64,000 nt of DNA from Streptomyces purpureus. GTDB taxonomy: Bacteria; Actinomycetota; Actinomycetes; Streptomycetales; Streptomycetaceae. The first letter of the stretch is position 1, and each line of letters begins with the position of its first letter. Below the pieces are notes generated by a model, which was given only the letters and a program-made list of their open reading frames with translations, was not told where the DNA came from and ran no database searches. The stretch is taken from positions 2,549 to 66,548 of the forward strand of contig NZ_BMQQ01000014.1 in assembly GCF_014648195.1 (NCBI RefSeq), given 5' to 3'. Shown one piece after another: positions 27,662 through 35,693 of the stretch. A program made the translations under genes and the position numbers.

Positions 27662-28780
27662 GTGAATGAGTCGACAATTACTCCCGGGGGCGGGCAACCA
27701 GGAATGGCTGCGAGGGGCAACGCGACCCACCAGCACCCGACGACAGCCCACACGATGAAGATGATGGACGGCCTACACGTGAACGCCACGGCCGGCAACG
27801 AGAGTGGCCGAGAGTCCACCCACTTCGCCGCCTATGACGAGGTGCCCGAGGGGCACTTCTATGACCCTGACGCCGAGTACGAGCCCGACCCCGAGTACGC
27901 GGCCACGCTCGCCCCCGACGCCGCCCGGCAGCGCCGTGAGCGGATCGGCCCGACCGGACGGCCGCTGCCGTACTTCCCGATCCCGGGCCCGCTGGCCGAA
28001 CACGGCCCCGCGAAGATCATCGCGATGTGCAACCAGAAGGGCGGCGTCGGCAAGACGACGTCGACCATCAACCTGGGCGCCGCGCTCGCCGAGTACGGAC
28101 GCCGGGTCCTGCTCGTCGACTTCGACCCGCAGGGCGCCCTCTCCGTCGGCCTCGGCGTGAACCCGATGGAGCTCGACCTCACCGTCTACAACCTGCTCAT
28201 GGAGCGGGGCATGTCGGCGGACGAGGTGCTGCTCAAGACGGCCGTGCCCAACATGGACCTGCTGCCGAGCAACATCGACCTCTCGGCCGCCGAGGTTCAG
28301 CTGGTCAGCGAGGTCGCGCGCGAGTCCACGCTCCAGCGCGCCCTCAAGCCGCTGCTGAACGACTACGACTACATCGTGATCGACTGTCAGCCCTCGCTCG
28401 GCCTGCTGACGGTCAACGCCCTGACGGCGGCTCACAAGGTCATCGTGCCGCTGGAATGCGAGTTCTTCGCGCTGCGCGGCGTCGCCCTGCTGACCGAGAC
28501 GATCGAGAAGGTCCAGGAGCGGCTCAACCCCGACCTGGAGCTCGACGGCATCCTCGCCACGATGTACGACTCGCGGACCGTGCACAGCCGCGAGGTCCTC
28601 GCCCGCGTGGTCGAGGCCTTCGACGATCACGTCTACCACACCGTGATCGGCCGGACCGTGCGCTTCCCGGAGACCACGGTCGCGGGTGAGCCGATCACCA
28701 CGTACGCCTCGAACTCCGTCGGTGCCGCCGCATACCGCCAGCTCGCCAGGGAGGTGCTCGCCCGGTGTCACGCCGAGTGA
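27662..28780 (+). CDS. ParA family ATPase (chromosome segregation-type)
   Basis: 372 residues. Residues ~1-115 are an unusual low-complexity lead (His/Met-rich, then acidic YDPDAEYEPDPEY). The ParA domain follows: deviant Walker A 'AMCNQKGGVGKTTSTINLGAALAEYG', 'VLLVDFDPQGALSVGLG', 'YDYIVIDCQPSLGLLTVNAL' and 'VIVPLECEFFALRGVALLTETI'. This is the ParA-like protein encoded upstream of scpAB in actinobacteria (as Mtb Rv1708), distinct from the oriC-proximal ParA that pairs with ParB. GTG 27662 is preceded by AAGGAGGT at 27643-27652 (spacing ~10). Its 3' end overlaps the next gene by 16 bases. A GGCEFF-like switch segment is intact, so nucleotide-dependent DNA binding is expected. Confidence 0.92.
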   Translation: MNESTITPGGGQPGMAARGNATHQHPTTAHTMKMMDGLHVNATAGNESGRESTHFAAYDEVPEGHFYDPDAEYEPDPEYAATLAPDAARQRRERIGPTGRPLPYFPIPGPLAEHGPAKIIAMCNQKGGVGKTTSTINLGAALAEYGRRVLLVDFDPQGALSVGLGVNPMELDLTVYNLLMERGMSADEVLLKTAVPNMDLLPSNIDLSAAEVQLVSEVARESTLQRALKPLLNDYDYIVIDCQPSLGLLTVNALTAAHKVIVPLECEFFALRGVALLTETIEKVQERLNPDLELDGILATMYDSRTVHSREVLARVVEAFDDHVYHTVIGRTVRFPETTVAGEPITTYASNSVGAAAYRQLAREVLARCHAE

Positions 28781-29316
28781 GTCTGCCCGGGGCCGACGAG
28801 CTGTTCCGTACGACCGGGGGGATGGCGCTGCAGGCCTCGTCCCCCCGGAGATCCGCCAACGGGGAACCACGGGTACCGCCGCCGGCGGCCGAGAGCGACA
28901 CGGAGGCCGCGGCGGCCTCCCCGGCGGCGCCCGCGACCTCCTCGGCCGCGTCGTCGGCGGAGGAGCACTCCTCCGCCGACGAGGAGGCCGCCGAGCCGCG
29001 CACCCGCACCCCGGAGCCCGCCCCCGCCGATCCACCGCGACGAGCCGCACCGGCATCCGGCGAACCGGTTCGCCGCCGGGGCCGCGCGGCCAACCGGCGG
29101 CCCAGCGGCCGCGAGCGCCACGACGAGAAGATCACGGTCTACGTCTCCGCCGAGGAGCTCATGGACCTCGAACACGCCCGGCTCGTCCTGCGCGGTGAGC
29201 ACGGCCTCGCCGTCGACCGCGGCCGGATCGTCCGCGAGGCCGTCGCCGTGGTCCTGGCGGACCTGGAGTCCCGGGGCGACGCGAGCATCCTCGTACGGCG
29301 GCTTCGCGGGCGCTGA
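28765..29316 (+). CDS. Small protein with ribbon-helix-helix-like C-terminus
   Basis: 183 residues. Residues 1-115 are Ala/Pro/Glu-rich and disordered. The last ~65 look ordered: 'HDEKITVYVSAEELMDLEHARLVLR...VDRGRIVREAVAVVLADLESRG', a beta strand followed by two helices as in ribbon-helix-helix DNA-binding or ParG/ParD-like domains. GTG 28765 lies inside the end of the parA gene (16-base overlap), so translation is coupled. Being paired with a ParA makes a centromere-binding or ATPase-stimulating partner plausible (inference). A gene of similar type lies at this position in other streptomycetes. Confidence 0.7.
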   Translation: MSRRVSLPGADELFRTTGGMALQASSPRRSANGEPRVPPPAAESDTEAAAASPAAPATSSAASSAEEHSSADEEAAEPRTRTPEPAPADPPRRAAPASGEPVRRRGRAANRRPSGRERHDEKITVYVSAEELMDLEHARLVLRGEHGLAVDRGRIVREAVAVVLADLESRGDASILVRRLRGR

Positions 29317-29324
29317 CGGTAGCC

Positions 29325-30428
29325 TTGCGGGCTGCCGCGCCCCTGCTCCCGTCTGGACCGCCCTTGCCCCCGACCGACGACCCCGCCGCCCGCCCCGTAC
29401 GCCGCCGTGCCCTGGGGCGGGGGCCGGGGACGGCCGCGCCGCCGGCGGTACCGGTCGAGCCCGAGCCGGTCGAGGTCTCTGAGCCGGTCGAGCCGGGGCC
29501 CGCAGAGCCCGAGCCCGCTGAGGCTGAGGCTGCGCCACCCGAGGCGCCTGAGGCTCCTGAATCGGCCGAGGCTCCTGCGGCTCCCGACGCTCCTGAGGCT
29601 CCCGACGCGGCCGAGGTACCCGAGGCCGGTGACGGGCGTTTCACCGTGCGGCTCGCCAACTTCGAGGGGCCCTTCGACCTCCTCCTCCAGCTGATCTCCA
29701 AGCACAAGCTGGACGTCACCGAGGTCGCCCTCTCCAAGGTCACCGACGAGTTCATGGCCCACATCCGCGCCATGGGCCCCGACTGGGACCTCGACCAGAC
29801 CACCGAGTTCCTCGTCGTCGCCGCCACCCTGCTCGACCTCAAGGCCGCCCGGCTGCTGCCCGCCGCCGAGGTGGAGGACGAGGCCGACCTCGCCCTCCTG
29901 GAGGCGCGCGACCTGCTGTTCGCCCGGCTCCTCCAGTACCGCGCGTACAAACAGATCGCCGCGATCTTCGAGGACCGGTGGGAGGCGGAGGGCCGGCGCC
30001 ATCCCCGTACCGTCGGCCTGGAACCGCACCACGCCGAGCTGCTCCCCGAGGTCGTCATCAGCATCGGCGCCGAGGGGTTCGCCAAGCTCGCCGTGAAGGC
30101 GATGCAGCCCCGGGCCAAGCCCCAGGTGTACGTCGACCACATCCACGCCCCCCTGGTCAGCGTCCAGGAGCAGGCCGCCGTGGTCGTCGCGCTGCTGCGG
30201 GAGCGGGGCGCGGTCAGCTTCCGCGAGATCACCGAGGGGGCCGGTGACACCCTCACCGTCGTCGCCCGGTTCCTCGCGCTGCTGGAGCTCTACCGCGAGA
30301 AGGCCGTCGCCCTCGACCAGGAGGATGCCCTGGGCGACCTCACCGTCACCTGGACCGGCCACGGCGACGGGGACGTCACCGTGACCGACGAATTCGACCA
30401 GCCCGCACCCGCCCAGGAGAAGGTATGA
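29325..30428 (+). CDS. scpA: Segregation and condensation protein A
   Basis: 367 residues from TTG 29325; TTG 29364 is another possible start. The kleisin ScpA domain begins only at about residue 105: 'GRFTVRLANFEGPFDLLLQLISKHKLDVTEVALSKVTDEFMAHI', then 'TTEFLVVAATLLDLKAARLLP' and the C-terminal winged helix 'VVVALLRERGAVSFREITEGAGDTLTVVARFLALLELYREKAVAL'. ScpA bridges SMC heads in the SMC–ScpAB condensin. The ~100-residue lead is made of Ala/Pro/Glu/Asp repeats (APEAPESAEAP), absent from typical 250-residue ScpA. The stop overlaps scpB (ATGA). Confidence 0.93.
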   Translation: MRAAAPLLPSGPPLPPTDDPAARPVRRRALGRGPGTAAPPAVPVEPEPVEVSEPVEPGPAEPEPAEAEAAPPEAPEAPESAEAPAAPDAPEAPDAAEVPEAGDGRFTVRLANFEGPFDLLLQLISKHKLDVTEVALSKVTDEFMAHIRAMGPDWDLDQTTEFLVVAATLLDLKAARLLPAAEVEDEADLALLEARDLLFARLLQYRAYKQIAAIFEDRWEAEGRRHPRTVGLEPHHAELLPEVVISIGAEGFAKLAVKAMQPRAKPQVYVDHIHAPLVSVQEQAAVVVALLRERGAVSFREITEGAGDTLTVVARFLALLELYREKAVALDQEDALGDLTVTWTGHGDGDVTVTDEFDQPAPAQEKV

Positions 30429-31045
30429 CCGCGCTCAAGCCCGCCCTTGAGGCCGTCCTCATGGTCGTCGACGAGCCGGCCACCGAAGATCACCTCGCCA
30501 AGGTCCTTGACACCCCCCGCCGGGAGGTCGCGGACGCGCTGCGCGAACTCGCCGACGAGTACACCGCCCAGGGCCGCGGCTTCGAACTGCGGCTGGTGGC
30601 CGGCGGCTGGCGTTTCTACACCCGCCCCGAGCACGCAGACGCCGTCGAGCGGTTCGTCCTCGACGGCCAGCAGGCCCGCCTCACCCAGGCGGCCCTGGAG
30701 ACCCTCGCCGTCGTCGCGTACCGCCAGCCGGTCAGCCGTTCCCGGGTATCCGCGGTCCGCGGGGTGAACTGCGACGGCGTCATGCGCACCCTCCTTCAGC
30801 GCGGTCTGGTCGAGGAGGCGGGCGCGGAACCCGAAACAGGTGCGATCCTGTACAGGACGACGAACTACTTCCTGGAGCGGATGGGCCTGCGCGGCCTGGA
30901 CGAGCTCCCGGAGCTCGCGCCCTTCCTCCCAGAGGCGGACGCGATCGAGGCGGACACGCTGGAAGGGGTCCCGTCGTTCGATCCGGACGCGCCCGATGCG
31001 CCGGATCGCGAGGACGCAGACGCAGACGACAAGACGGAATTTTGA
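30425..31045 (+). CDS. scpB: Segregation and condensation protein B
   Basis: 206 residues. The two winged-helix domains are 'LKPALEAVLMVVDEPATEDHLAKVLDTPRREVADALRELADEYTAQGRGFELRLVAGGWRFYTRPEHADAVERFV' and 'LTQAALETLAVVAYRQPVSRSRVSAVRGVNCDGVMRTLLQRGLVEEAG'. A ~40-residue acidic tail follows. ScpB dimers bind the ScpA linker and regulate SMC ATPase. ATG 30425 overlaps the scpA stop (ATGA) and its TGA overlaps the next ATG by one base. Confidence 0.95.
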   Translation: MTALKPALEAVLMVVDEPATEDHLAKVLDTPRREVADALRELADEYTAQGRGFELRLVAGGWRFYTRPEHADAVERFVLDGQQARLTQAALETLAVVAYRQPVSRSRVSAVRGVNCDGVMRTLLQRGLVEEAGAEPETGAILYRTTNYFLERMGLRGLDELPELAPFLPEADAIEADTLEGVPSFDPDAPDAPDREDADADDKTEF

Positions 31046-32133
31046 TGCGAAGCAGCAGCGGCAGGAACAGCGGAAACAACGGCGGGAGCCGTGGTGCCAA
31101 GAGCGGCGGCCGCGGCAACTACCGGGGTGCCGGCAACAACCGGGACGACCGGCAGGGCGGCGGCAACCCGCGCCGCCCGCGCCCCGAGGAGCGCACGTAC
31201 GACGTCGGTGGCCCCTCCGACGGCCCGAAGAAGGGCCGGGGCTCTGCCGCGCGCGGTGGCGCCAAGGGCGGGCCGCGGCAGTCCCCGCAGCGCGGCGGCG
31301 GCCGTACGGCCCCGGCCCGTTCGCGGGAGTACGACGCCCGCGCGGAGGAGCGCAACCGGGAGCGGTACGCGGGCAAGCCGGAGATCAAGACCCCCAAGAC
31401 CTTCGGTGACCAGGAGGGTGAGCGGCTGCAGAAGGTCCTGGCCCGTGCGGGCATGGGCTCGCGGCGCGCCTGCGAGGAGCTGATCGACGCCGGCCGGGTC
31501 GAGGTCAACGGCAAGATCGTCATCGAGCAGGGCACCCGGGTCGACCCGGAGAAGGACGAGATCAAGGTGGACGGCCTGACGGTCGCCACCCAGTCGTACC
31601 TCTTCTTCGCCCTGAACAAGCCCGCCGGTGTCGTCTCCACCATGGAGGACCCGGACGGCCGCCAGTGCCTCGGTGACTACGTGACCAACCGCGAGACGCG
31701 GCTCTTCCACGTCGGCCGGCTGGACACCGAGACCGAGGGCATCATCCTGCTCACCAACCACGGCGAGCTGGCCCACCGCCTCACCCACCCGAAGTACGGC
31801 GTGAAGAAGACCTACCTGGCCGCCATCACGGGCCCGCTGCCGCGCGAGGTCGGCAAGCGGCTCAAGGAGGGCATCCAGCTGGAGGACGGCTACGCCCGCG
31901 CCGACCACTTCCGGGTCGTCGAGCAGACCGGCAAGAACTACCTGGTCGAGGTGCAGCTGCACGAGGGCCGCAAGCACATCGTGCGCCGCATGCTGGCCGA
32001 GGCGGGCTTCCCGGTGGAGAAGCTCGTCCGGACCGCCTTCGGTCCGATCGCGCTGGGCGACCAGAAGTCGGGCTGGCTGCGCCGTCTGACCAACACCGAG
32101 GTCGGCATGCTGATGAAGGAAGTCGGCCTGTAG
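31045..32133 (+). CDS. rluB: 23S rRNA pseudouridine synthase, RluB/RsuA family
   Basis: 362 residues. The first ~110 are basic and Gly/Asn/Arg-rich (RGNYRGAGNNRDDRQGG), an RNA-binding-like disordered extension. An S4 domain follows (GERLQKVLARAGMGSRRACEELIDAGRVEVNG), then the catalytic domain with 'FHVGRLDTETEGIILLTNHGELAHRLTHP' (catalytic Asp in GRLDxxTxGL) and 'VQLHEGRKHIVRRML'. It should modify a uridine in 23S rRNA helix 69-92 region or a related site. ATG 31045 overlaps the scpB stop (TGATG). Linkage to scpAB is widely conserved in bacteria. Confidence 0.93.
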   Translation: MRSSSGRNSGNNGGSRGAKSGGRGNYRGAGNNRDDRQGGGNPRRPRPEERTYDVGGPSDGPKKGRGSAARGGAKGGPRQSPQRGGGRTAPARSREYDARAEERNRERYAGKPEIKTPKTFGDQEGERLQKVLARAGMGSRRACEELIDAGRVEVNGKIVIEQGTRVDPEKDEIKVDGLTVATQSYLFFALNKPAGVVSTMEDPDGRQCLGDYVTNRETRLFHVGRLDTETEGIILLTNHGELAHRLTHPKYGVKKTYLAAITGPLPREVGKRLKEGIQLEDGYARADHFRVVEQTGKNYLVEVQLHEGRKHIVRRMLAEAGFPVEKLVRTAFGPIALGDQKSGWLRRLTNTEVGMLMKEVGL

Positions 32134-32153
32134 GCCCTCGCCCCGCCCCCTGC

Positions 32154-32186
32154 GAAAAGCCCGCGGCCACCAGCCGCGGGCTTTTC
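32154..32186 (+). terminator. Terminator of the parA–rluB operon
   Basis: Perfect 14-bp stem GAAAAGCCCGCGGC (32154-32167) with complement 32173-32186, loop CACCA. The right arm ends in CTTTTC, giving a short U-run. Confidence 0.88.
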
Positions 32187-32189
32187 GGC

Positions 32190-32218
32190 TTGTCGGACCA
32201 CGCCCGCTGCTTTATAGT
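32190..32218 (+). promoter_or_regulatory. Probable promoter of the nadR–nrtR operon
   Basis: TTGTCG (32190-32195), exactly 17 bases, TATAGT (32213-32218) makes a good sigma-70-type promoter with the -10 inside the NrtR palindrome. Confidence 0.6.
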
Positions 32219-32232
32219 CAGAATGACTTTAA
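32212..32232. promoter_or_regulatory. NrtR-type operator palindrome
   Basis: TTATAGTCA-GAA-TGACTTTAA is a 21-bp palindrome with one arm mismatch. It resembles the published NrtR recognition pattern (TAGTC...GACTA half sites) and lies over the -10 of an operon that encodes NrtR itself. Binding would exclude RNA polymerase; ADP-ribose is the known anti-repressor in this family. Confidence 0.78.
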
Positions 32233-32265
32233 AGAACGCGCTCGGCGGGTGAAGGGGGTACGGAC

Positions 32266-33222
32266 ATGACGCGCTACGGACACGGGCTGGTCCCCGGCAG
32301 GTTCTGCCCCCCGCACGCGGGCCACCACCACCTCGTCCGCACCGCCGAGGACCGCTGCCGGCGGCTGACCGTGCTCGTACGGGCCCACGCCGACGACCCC
32401 CTGCCGCACGGCGACCGGGTCGAGTGGATGCGCGAGATCCACCCTCGCGTCCAGGTCGCCGGCCGTCTCGACGACATCGCCGGGCCTGTCGACGCCGTCT
32501 TCGGCGCGGACGCGGGCCCGGGCGCCTACGCCGACGCGCTCGCCCGGCACCTGGGCGCGCAGAGCGTGTGCGTCGACCCCGGCCACACCGTCTTCCCGGT
32601 GTCGGCCGCCGCCGTCCGCAAGGACCCCATCGCCTGCTGGGACTACCTGGAGCCGCCCGTACGGGCCGCGCTCGCCCGGCGGGTGGTCGTCCTCGGCGCC
32701 GAGTCCTCCGGCGCCACCACGATGGCCAGGGCGCTCGCCGAGCACTACCGGCGGCGTGGCGGCGTCTGGAGCACGACCCGTTACGTGCCCGAATACCGCC
32801 CCGCCCCCGGAGCGGGCCTCACCAGCGAGGACTTCCCGCTGATCGCACTGCGCCGCAGCGAACGCGAAGAGGCGGCCGCCCGGACCGGATCGCCCGTCCT
32901 CTTCTGCGACGGCGACGCCTTCGCCGCCACCATCTGGCACGAGCGGTACGTGGGCGCCGCCAGCGCCGAGACCGCACGCATCGCCGCCCGCGGCAGGCAC
33001 CACCTGTGGCTGCTCACCGACCACCGCGACGTGCCGCTCGCCCGTGAGGACACCCTGCGGGCCTGGACCACGGCACGCCTGCGGACCCAGCTCGCCCACA
33101 CCGGGCGCCGGACCGTCCTGCTGACCGGACCGCACGAGGTGCGGATGGGGACGGCCGTCGCCGCCGTGGACGCCCTGCTCGCCGAGGCCCCGCACCTCAC
33201 GCCCGTACCGGAGACCCGATGA
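32266..33222 (+). CDS. NadR-like NMN adenylyltransferase / ribosylnicotinamide kinase-like protein
   Basis: 318 residues. N-terminal nucleotidyltransferase: 'GLVPGRFCPPHAGHHHLV' (GxFxPxHxGH) and 'FPVSAAAVRKDPIACWDYLEPPVR' (the ISxTxxR-type motif), making NAD from NMN. The C-terminal half matches the NadR kinase domain: 'RVVVLGAESSGATTMARALAEHY', 'YVPEYRP', 'VLFCDGDAFAATIWHERYVG'. The P-loop has Ala where Walker A Lys is expected (GAESSGATT), so kinase activity is doubtful unless this variant is tolerated. GAAGGGGG precedes ATG 32266. The stop overlaps the NrtR start (ATGA). Confidence 0.85.
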   Translation: MTRYGHGLVPGRFCPPHAGHHHLVRTAEDRCRRLTVLVRAHADDPLPHGDRVEWMREIHPRVQVAGRLDDIAGPVDAVFGADAGPGAYADALARHLGAQSVCVDPGHTVFPVSAAAVRKDPIACWDYLEPPVRAALARRVVVLGAESSGATTMARALAEHYRRRGGVWSTTRYVPEYRPAPGAGLTSEDFPLIALRRSEREEAAARTGSPVLFCDGDAFAATIWHERYVGAASAETARIAARGRHHLWLLTDHRDVPLAREDTLRAWTTARLRTQLAHTGRRTVLLTGPHEVRMGTAVAAVDALLAEAPHLTPVPETR

Positions 33223-33962
33223 CCGCGCCCGCCGCCGGGCGGCCCGAGGGGTACGACCCTTACGCCTTCGAGCCGTTCGCCGTCACCGTCGACCTCGCCG
33301 TCTTCACCGTCCGCGACGAACGGCTCCACGTCCTGCTCGTCGAACGCGGCCAGGAGCCCTTCCGGGGGGCCTGGGCGCTGCCCGGCGGGTTCGTCCTGCC
33401 CCAGGAGTCCGCCGAACAGGCCGCGCGGCGCGAACTGGCCGAGGAGACCGGCCTCCTGCCGCGGACCGTGGCCGGCCTCCACCTGGAACAGCTGCGTACG
33501 TACAGCGACCCGGACCGCGATCCCAGGATGCGGGTGGTCTCCGTCGCGTACACCGCGCTCGTGCCCGACCTGCCCGAACCGCGCGGCGGCGGCGACGCGG
33601 CACGCGCGCGGTGGACGCCCTACGGCACCGACGGGCCGCTCGCCTTCGACCACGAGCGGATCCTCGCCGACGCGCACGAGCGCATCGGCGCCAAGCTCGA
33701 ATACACCTGTCTCGCCACCGCCTTCTGCCCGCCCGAGTTCACCCTCGGCGAGCTGCGGCAGGTGTACGAGACCGTCTGGGGCGTCGCACTCGACCGCCCC
33801 AACTTCCGGCGCAAGGTCCTCACCACGCCCGGCTTCGTCGAAGCCGTGGAAGGACCGCCGCGCCGCACCGGCGGACGGGGGAAACCGGCCGCTCTCTACC
33901 GGGCGGGCGCGGCGAGCGCGCTGCACCCGCCACTTCTGCGACCGGAAGGACGTTCCTCGTGA
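33219..33962 (+). CDS. nrtR: NrtR-type NUDIX transcriptional repressor
   Basis: 247 residues. N-terminal Nudix domain: 'FAVTVDLAVFTVRDERLHVLLVERGQEPFRGAWALPGGFV' and an intact Nudix box 'GGFVLPQESAEQAARRELAEETGL' (Gx5Ex7REUxEExGU), so hydrolase activity may be retained. The C-terminal winged helix 'LGELRQVYETVWGVALDRPNFRRKVLTTPGFVEAV' and 'GKPAALYRAG' are diagnostic of NrtR, the ADP-ribose-sensing repressor of NAD biosynthesis. It is translationally coupled on both sides (ATGA with nadR, GTGA with the next gene) and probably autoregulated through the palindrome at 32212. Confidence 0.92.
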   Translation: MTAPAAGRPEGYDPYAFEPFAVTVDLAVFTVRDERLHVLLVERGQEPFRGAWALPGGFVLPQESAEQAARRELAEETGLLPRTVAGLHLEQLRTYSDPDRDPRMRVVSVAYTALVPDLPEPRGGGDAARARWTPYGTDGPLAFDHERILADAHERIGAKLEYTCLATAFCPPEFTLGELRQVYETVWGVALDRPNFRRKVLTTPGFVEAVEGPPRRTGGRGKPAALYRAGAASALHPPLLRPEGRSS

Positions 33963-34981
33963 TCGCCGCACGGACCATCACCAAGCAGGCCGCGACGGGG
34001 GCGCTCGTCGGGCTGGCCCTCGGGGACGCGCTGGGCTTCCCCACCGAGTTCAACGACGTGCCCTCCATCCTCGCCAAGTGCGGGCCCTGGCGGGAGATGA
34101 GCCTGCCCGACCCGGCGATCGTCACGGACGACACCCAGATGACGCTCGCCCTCGCGCGCGGCATACGGACCGCCATGGACCGGGGCGTGCTCGCACCGCT
34201 GCGGCTGGCCCAGCCCGTGCGGGAGGAGTTCGTCGACTGGTACCACTCGCCGGAGAACAACCGCGCGCCCGGCCGTACGTGCATGGTCGCCTGCGCCGCG
34301 CTCGACAGCGACCGGCCCTGGCAGCAGGCCAGCCAGATCGGCTCCAAGGGCTGCGGCGCCAACATGCGGGTCGCGCCGATCGGCCTGGTCCCCGGCCTGA
34401 GCGCCGAACAGCGCGCGGGCGCGGCCCAGCTCCAGTCGGCGCTCACCCACGGCCACCCCACCGCACTGGCCGCCTCCGACCTGACCGCCCGGGCCGTCCA
34501 CCTCCTGGCCCAGGGCGCGGAGCCGCTCGGCCTCGTGGGCCAGCTGCGCTCGTACGCCTACGAGAACCGCTCCCGCTACCACCACACCTGGCTCGGCGAC
34601 CTGTGGACGTACTCCCATGACGCGAGCCCCACCGCCTTCATCGAACGCGGCTGGGACGAATGCCTGGCCGCCCTGGAGACCCTCGCCTCCGCCTTGCGCA
34701 CGGCGAGCCCGGAGGTCGACCCGTGTCTCTACACCGGCGACGGCTGGATCGCCGAAGAGGCCCTCACCACCGGACTGCTCTGCTTCCTCCTCTTCCCCGA
34801 ATCGCCCCTCACCGCCCTGCGCCGCGCGGCCTGCACGAAGGGCGATTCGGACTCCATCGCCTGCCTGACGGGCGCGTTCGCGGGGGCGCACCTGGGTGCG
34901 GGCGTGTGGCCGAAGGAATGGGCGGAACGCATCGAGTACCGCAGCGAGCTGCTGACGCTGGGGGCGCTCTGGGACGCCTGA
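33959..34981 (+). CDS. ADP-ribosylglycohydrolase family protein
   Basis: 340 residues, DraG/ARH fold. Metal-ligand motifs of both halves are present: 'AIVTDDTQMTLALARGI' (TDDT) and 'CTKGDSDSIACLTGAFAGAHLG' (GDSDS), with N-terminal 'ATGALVGLALGDALGFPTEF'. Family members remove ADP-ribose from Arg, Ser or nucleic acid targets, or from small molecules. GTG 33959 overlaps the nrtR stop (GTGA). Its position fits a loop in which released ADP-ribose relieves NrtR repression; that link is inference. Confidence 0.92.
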   Translation: MIAARTITKQAATGALVGLALGDALGFPTEFNDVPSILAKCGPWREMSLPDPAIVTDDTQMTLALARGIRTAMDRGVLAPLRLAQPVREEFVDWYHSPENNRAPGRTCMVACAALDSDRPWQQASQIGSKGCGANMRVAPIGLVPGLSAEQRAGAAQLQSALTHGHPTALAASDLTARAVHLLAQGAEPLGLVGQLRSYAYENRSRYHHTWLGDLWTYSHDASPTAFIERGWDECLAALETLASALRTASPEVDPCLYTGDGWIAEEALTTGLLCFLLFPESPLTALRRAACTKGDSDSIACLTGAFAGAHLGAGVWPKEWAERIEYRSELLTLGALWDA

Positions 34982-34999
34982 CCGGTGCGGGCGCCGGCG

Positions 35000-35683
35000 C
35001 TAGCCCGCCGCCGAGGCGCGGCGGGTGCGCAGGAGGAAGGCCTCGACGCGGGGGCGGTCGGGCTCCGACGGCAGTGGGGTCGTCAGGGCCGCACGGTCGG
35101 CCTCCTCGGAGAGGCGGGTCATCCAGGAGTCGACCTCGGGCCAGGAGACCTCGCCGTGCTTGACCGCGAGCAGACGCTCGCGGTCGGGGCCGACGTCCAG
35201 GGCCAGGCGGCCCGTGCGCAGCAGGTCGCGGCAGCTCGTCAGCAGGCGCAGCAGGTGCATCGCGTGCTTCCAGCGGGGCGCGCCGTACTGGCGCATGTCC
35301 GCGTCGAGCTTCTTGCGCTGCCCGAGCGCGTAGCGGACGAAGGTCTGGTGGACCTGGCGGGAGAGGAACGCCTCCCGCAGGGAGAGCAGTTCACGGCCCG
35401 TGTCGTCGATGCGCTCCACGACGGGGGAGTGGAGACACTCCAAGATGTTCGGGTTGGCCCGCAGCGCCAGTTCGCAGAAACGTTCCAGCTCCCAGCTGAA
35501 CTGCTCCTCCGCAGGCCCGTCCACATGCGTCGGCGGCTTGTCGAAGCGCCAGAAGAGCGGCGTCGGGGCGAGGAACACCCCCCGGCGGTCGGTGTCGCTG
35601 CCCTCGGTCGCCAGACCGAAGGCACGCGACCCCATGACACAGGAGTAGATCGTGTGGTCGCGCACCAGCTCTTCCGGAGTCAT
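35000..35683 (-). CDS. Nucleotidyltransferase (Pol-beta-like fold)
   Basis: 227 residues. The N-terminal motif 'SCVMGSRAFGLATEGSDTDRRGVFLAP' is the GSxxxG...SDxDxxG nucleotidyltransferase signature with two metal-binding Asp. The C-terminal helical part ('LREAFLSRQVHQTFVRYALGQRKKLDAD', 'RWKHAMHLLRLLTSCRDLLRTG') fits the large stand-alone family called predicted nucleotidyltransferase (YcgL-like). The nucleotide and acceptor are unknown. ATG 35683 lies 10 bases after the Rieske stop, so these two are co-transcribed. It is convergent with the ADP-ribosylglycohydrolase (18-bp gap). Confidence 0.85.
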   Translation of the reverse strand: MTPEELVRDHTIYSCVMGSRAFGLATEGSDTDRRGVFLAPTPLFWRFDKPPTHVDGPAEEQFSWELERFCELALRANPNILECLHSPVVERIDDTGRELLSLREAFLSRQVHQTFVRYALGQRKKLDADMRQYGAPRWKHAMHLLRLLTSCRDLLRTGRLALDVGPDRERLLAVKHGEVSWPEVDSWMTRLSEEADRAALTTPLPSEPDRPRVEAFLLRTRRASAAG

Positions 35684-35693
35684 GCGCGCCAGG

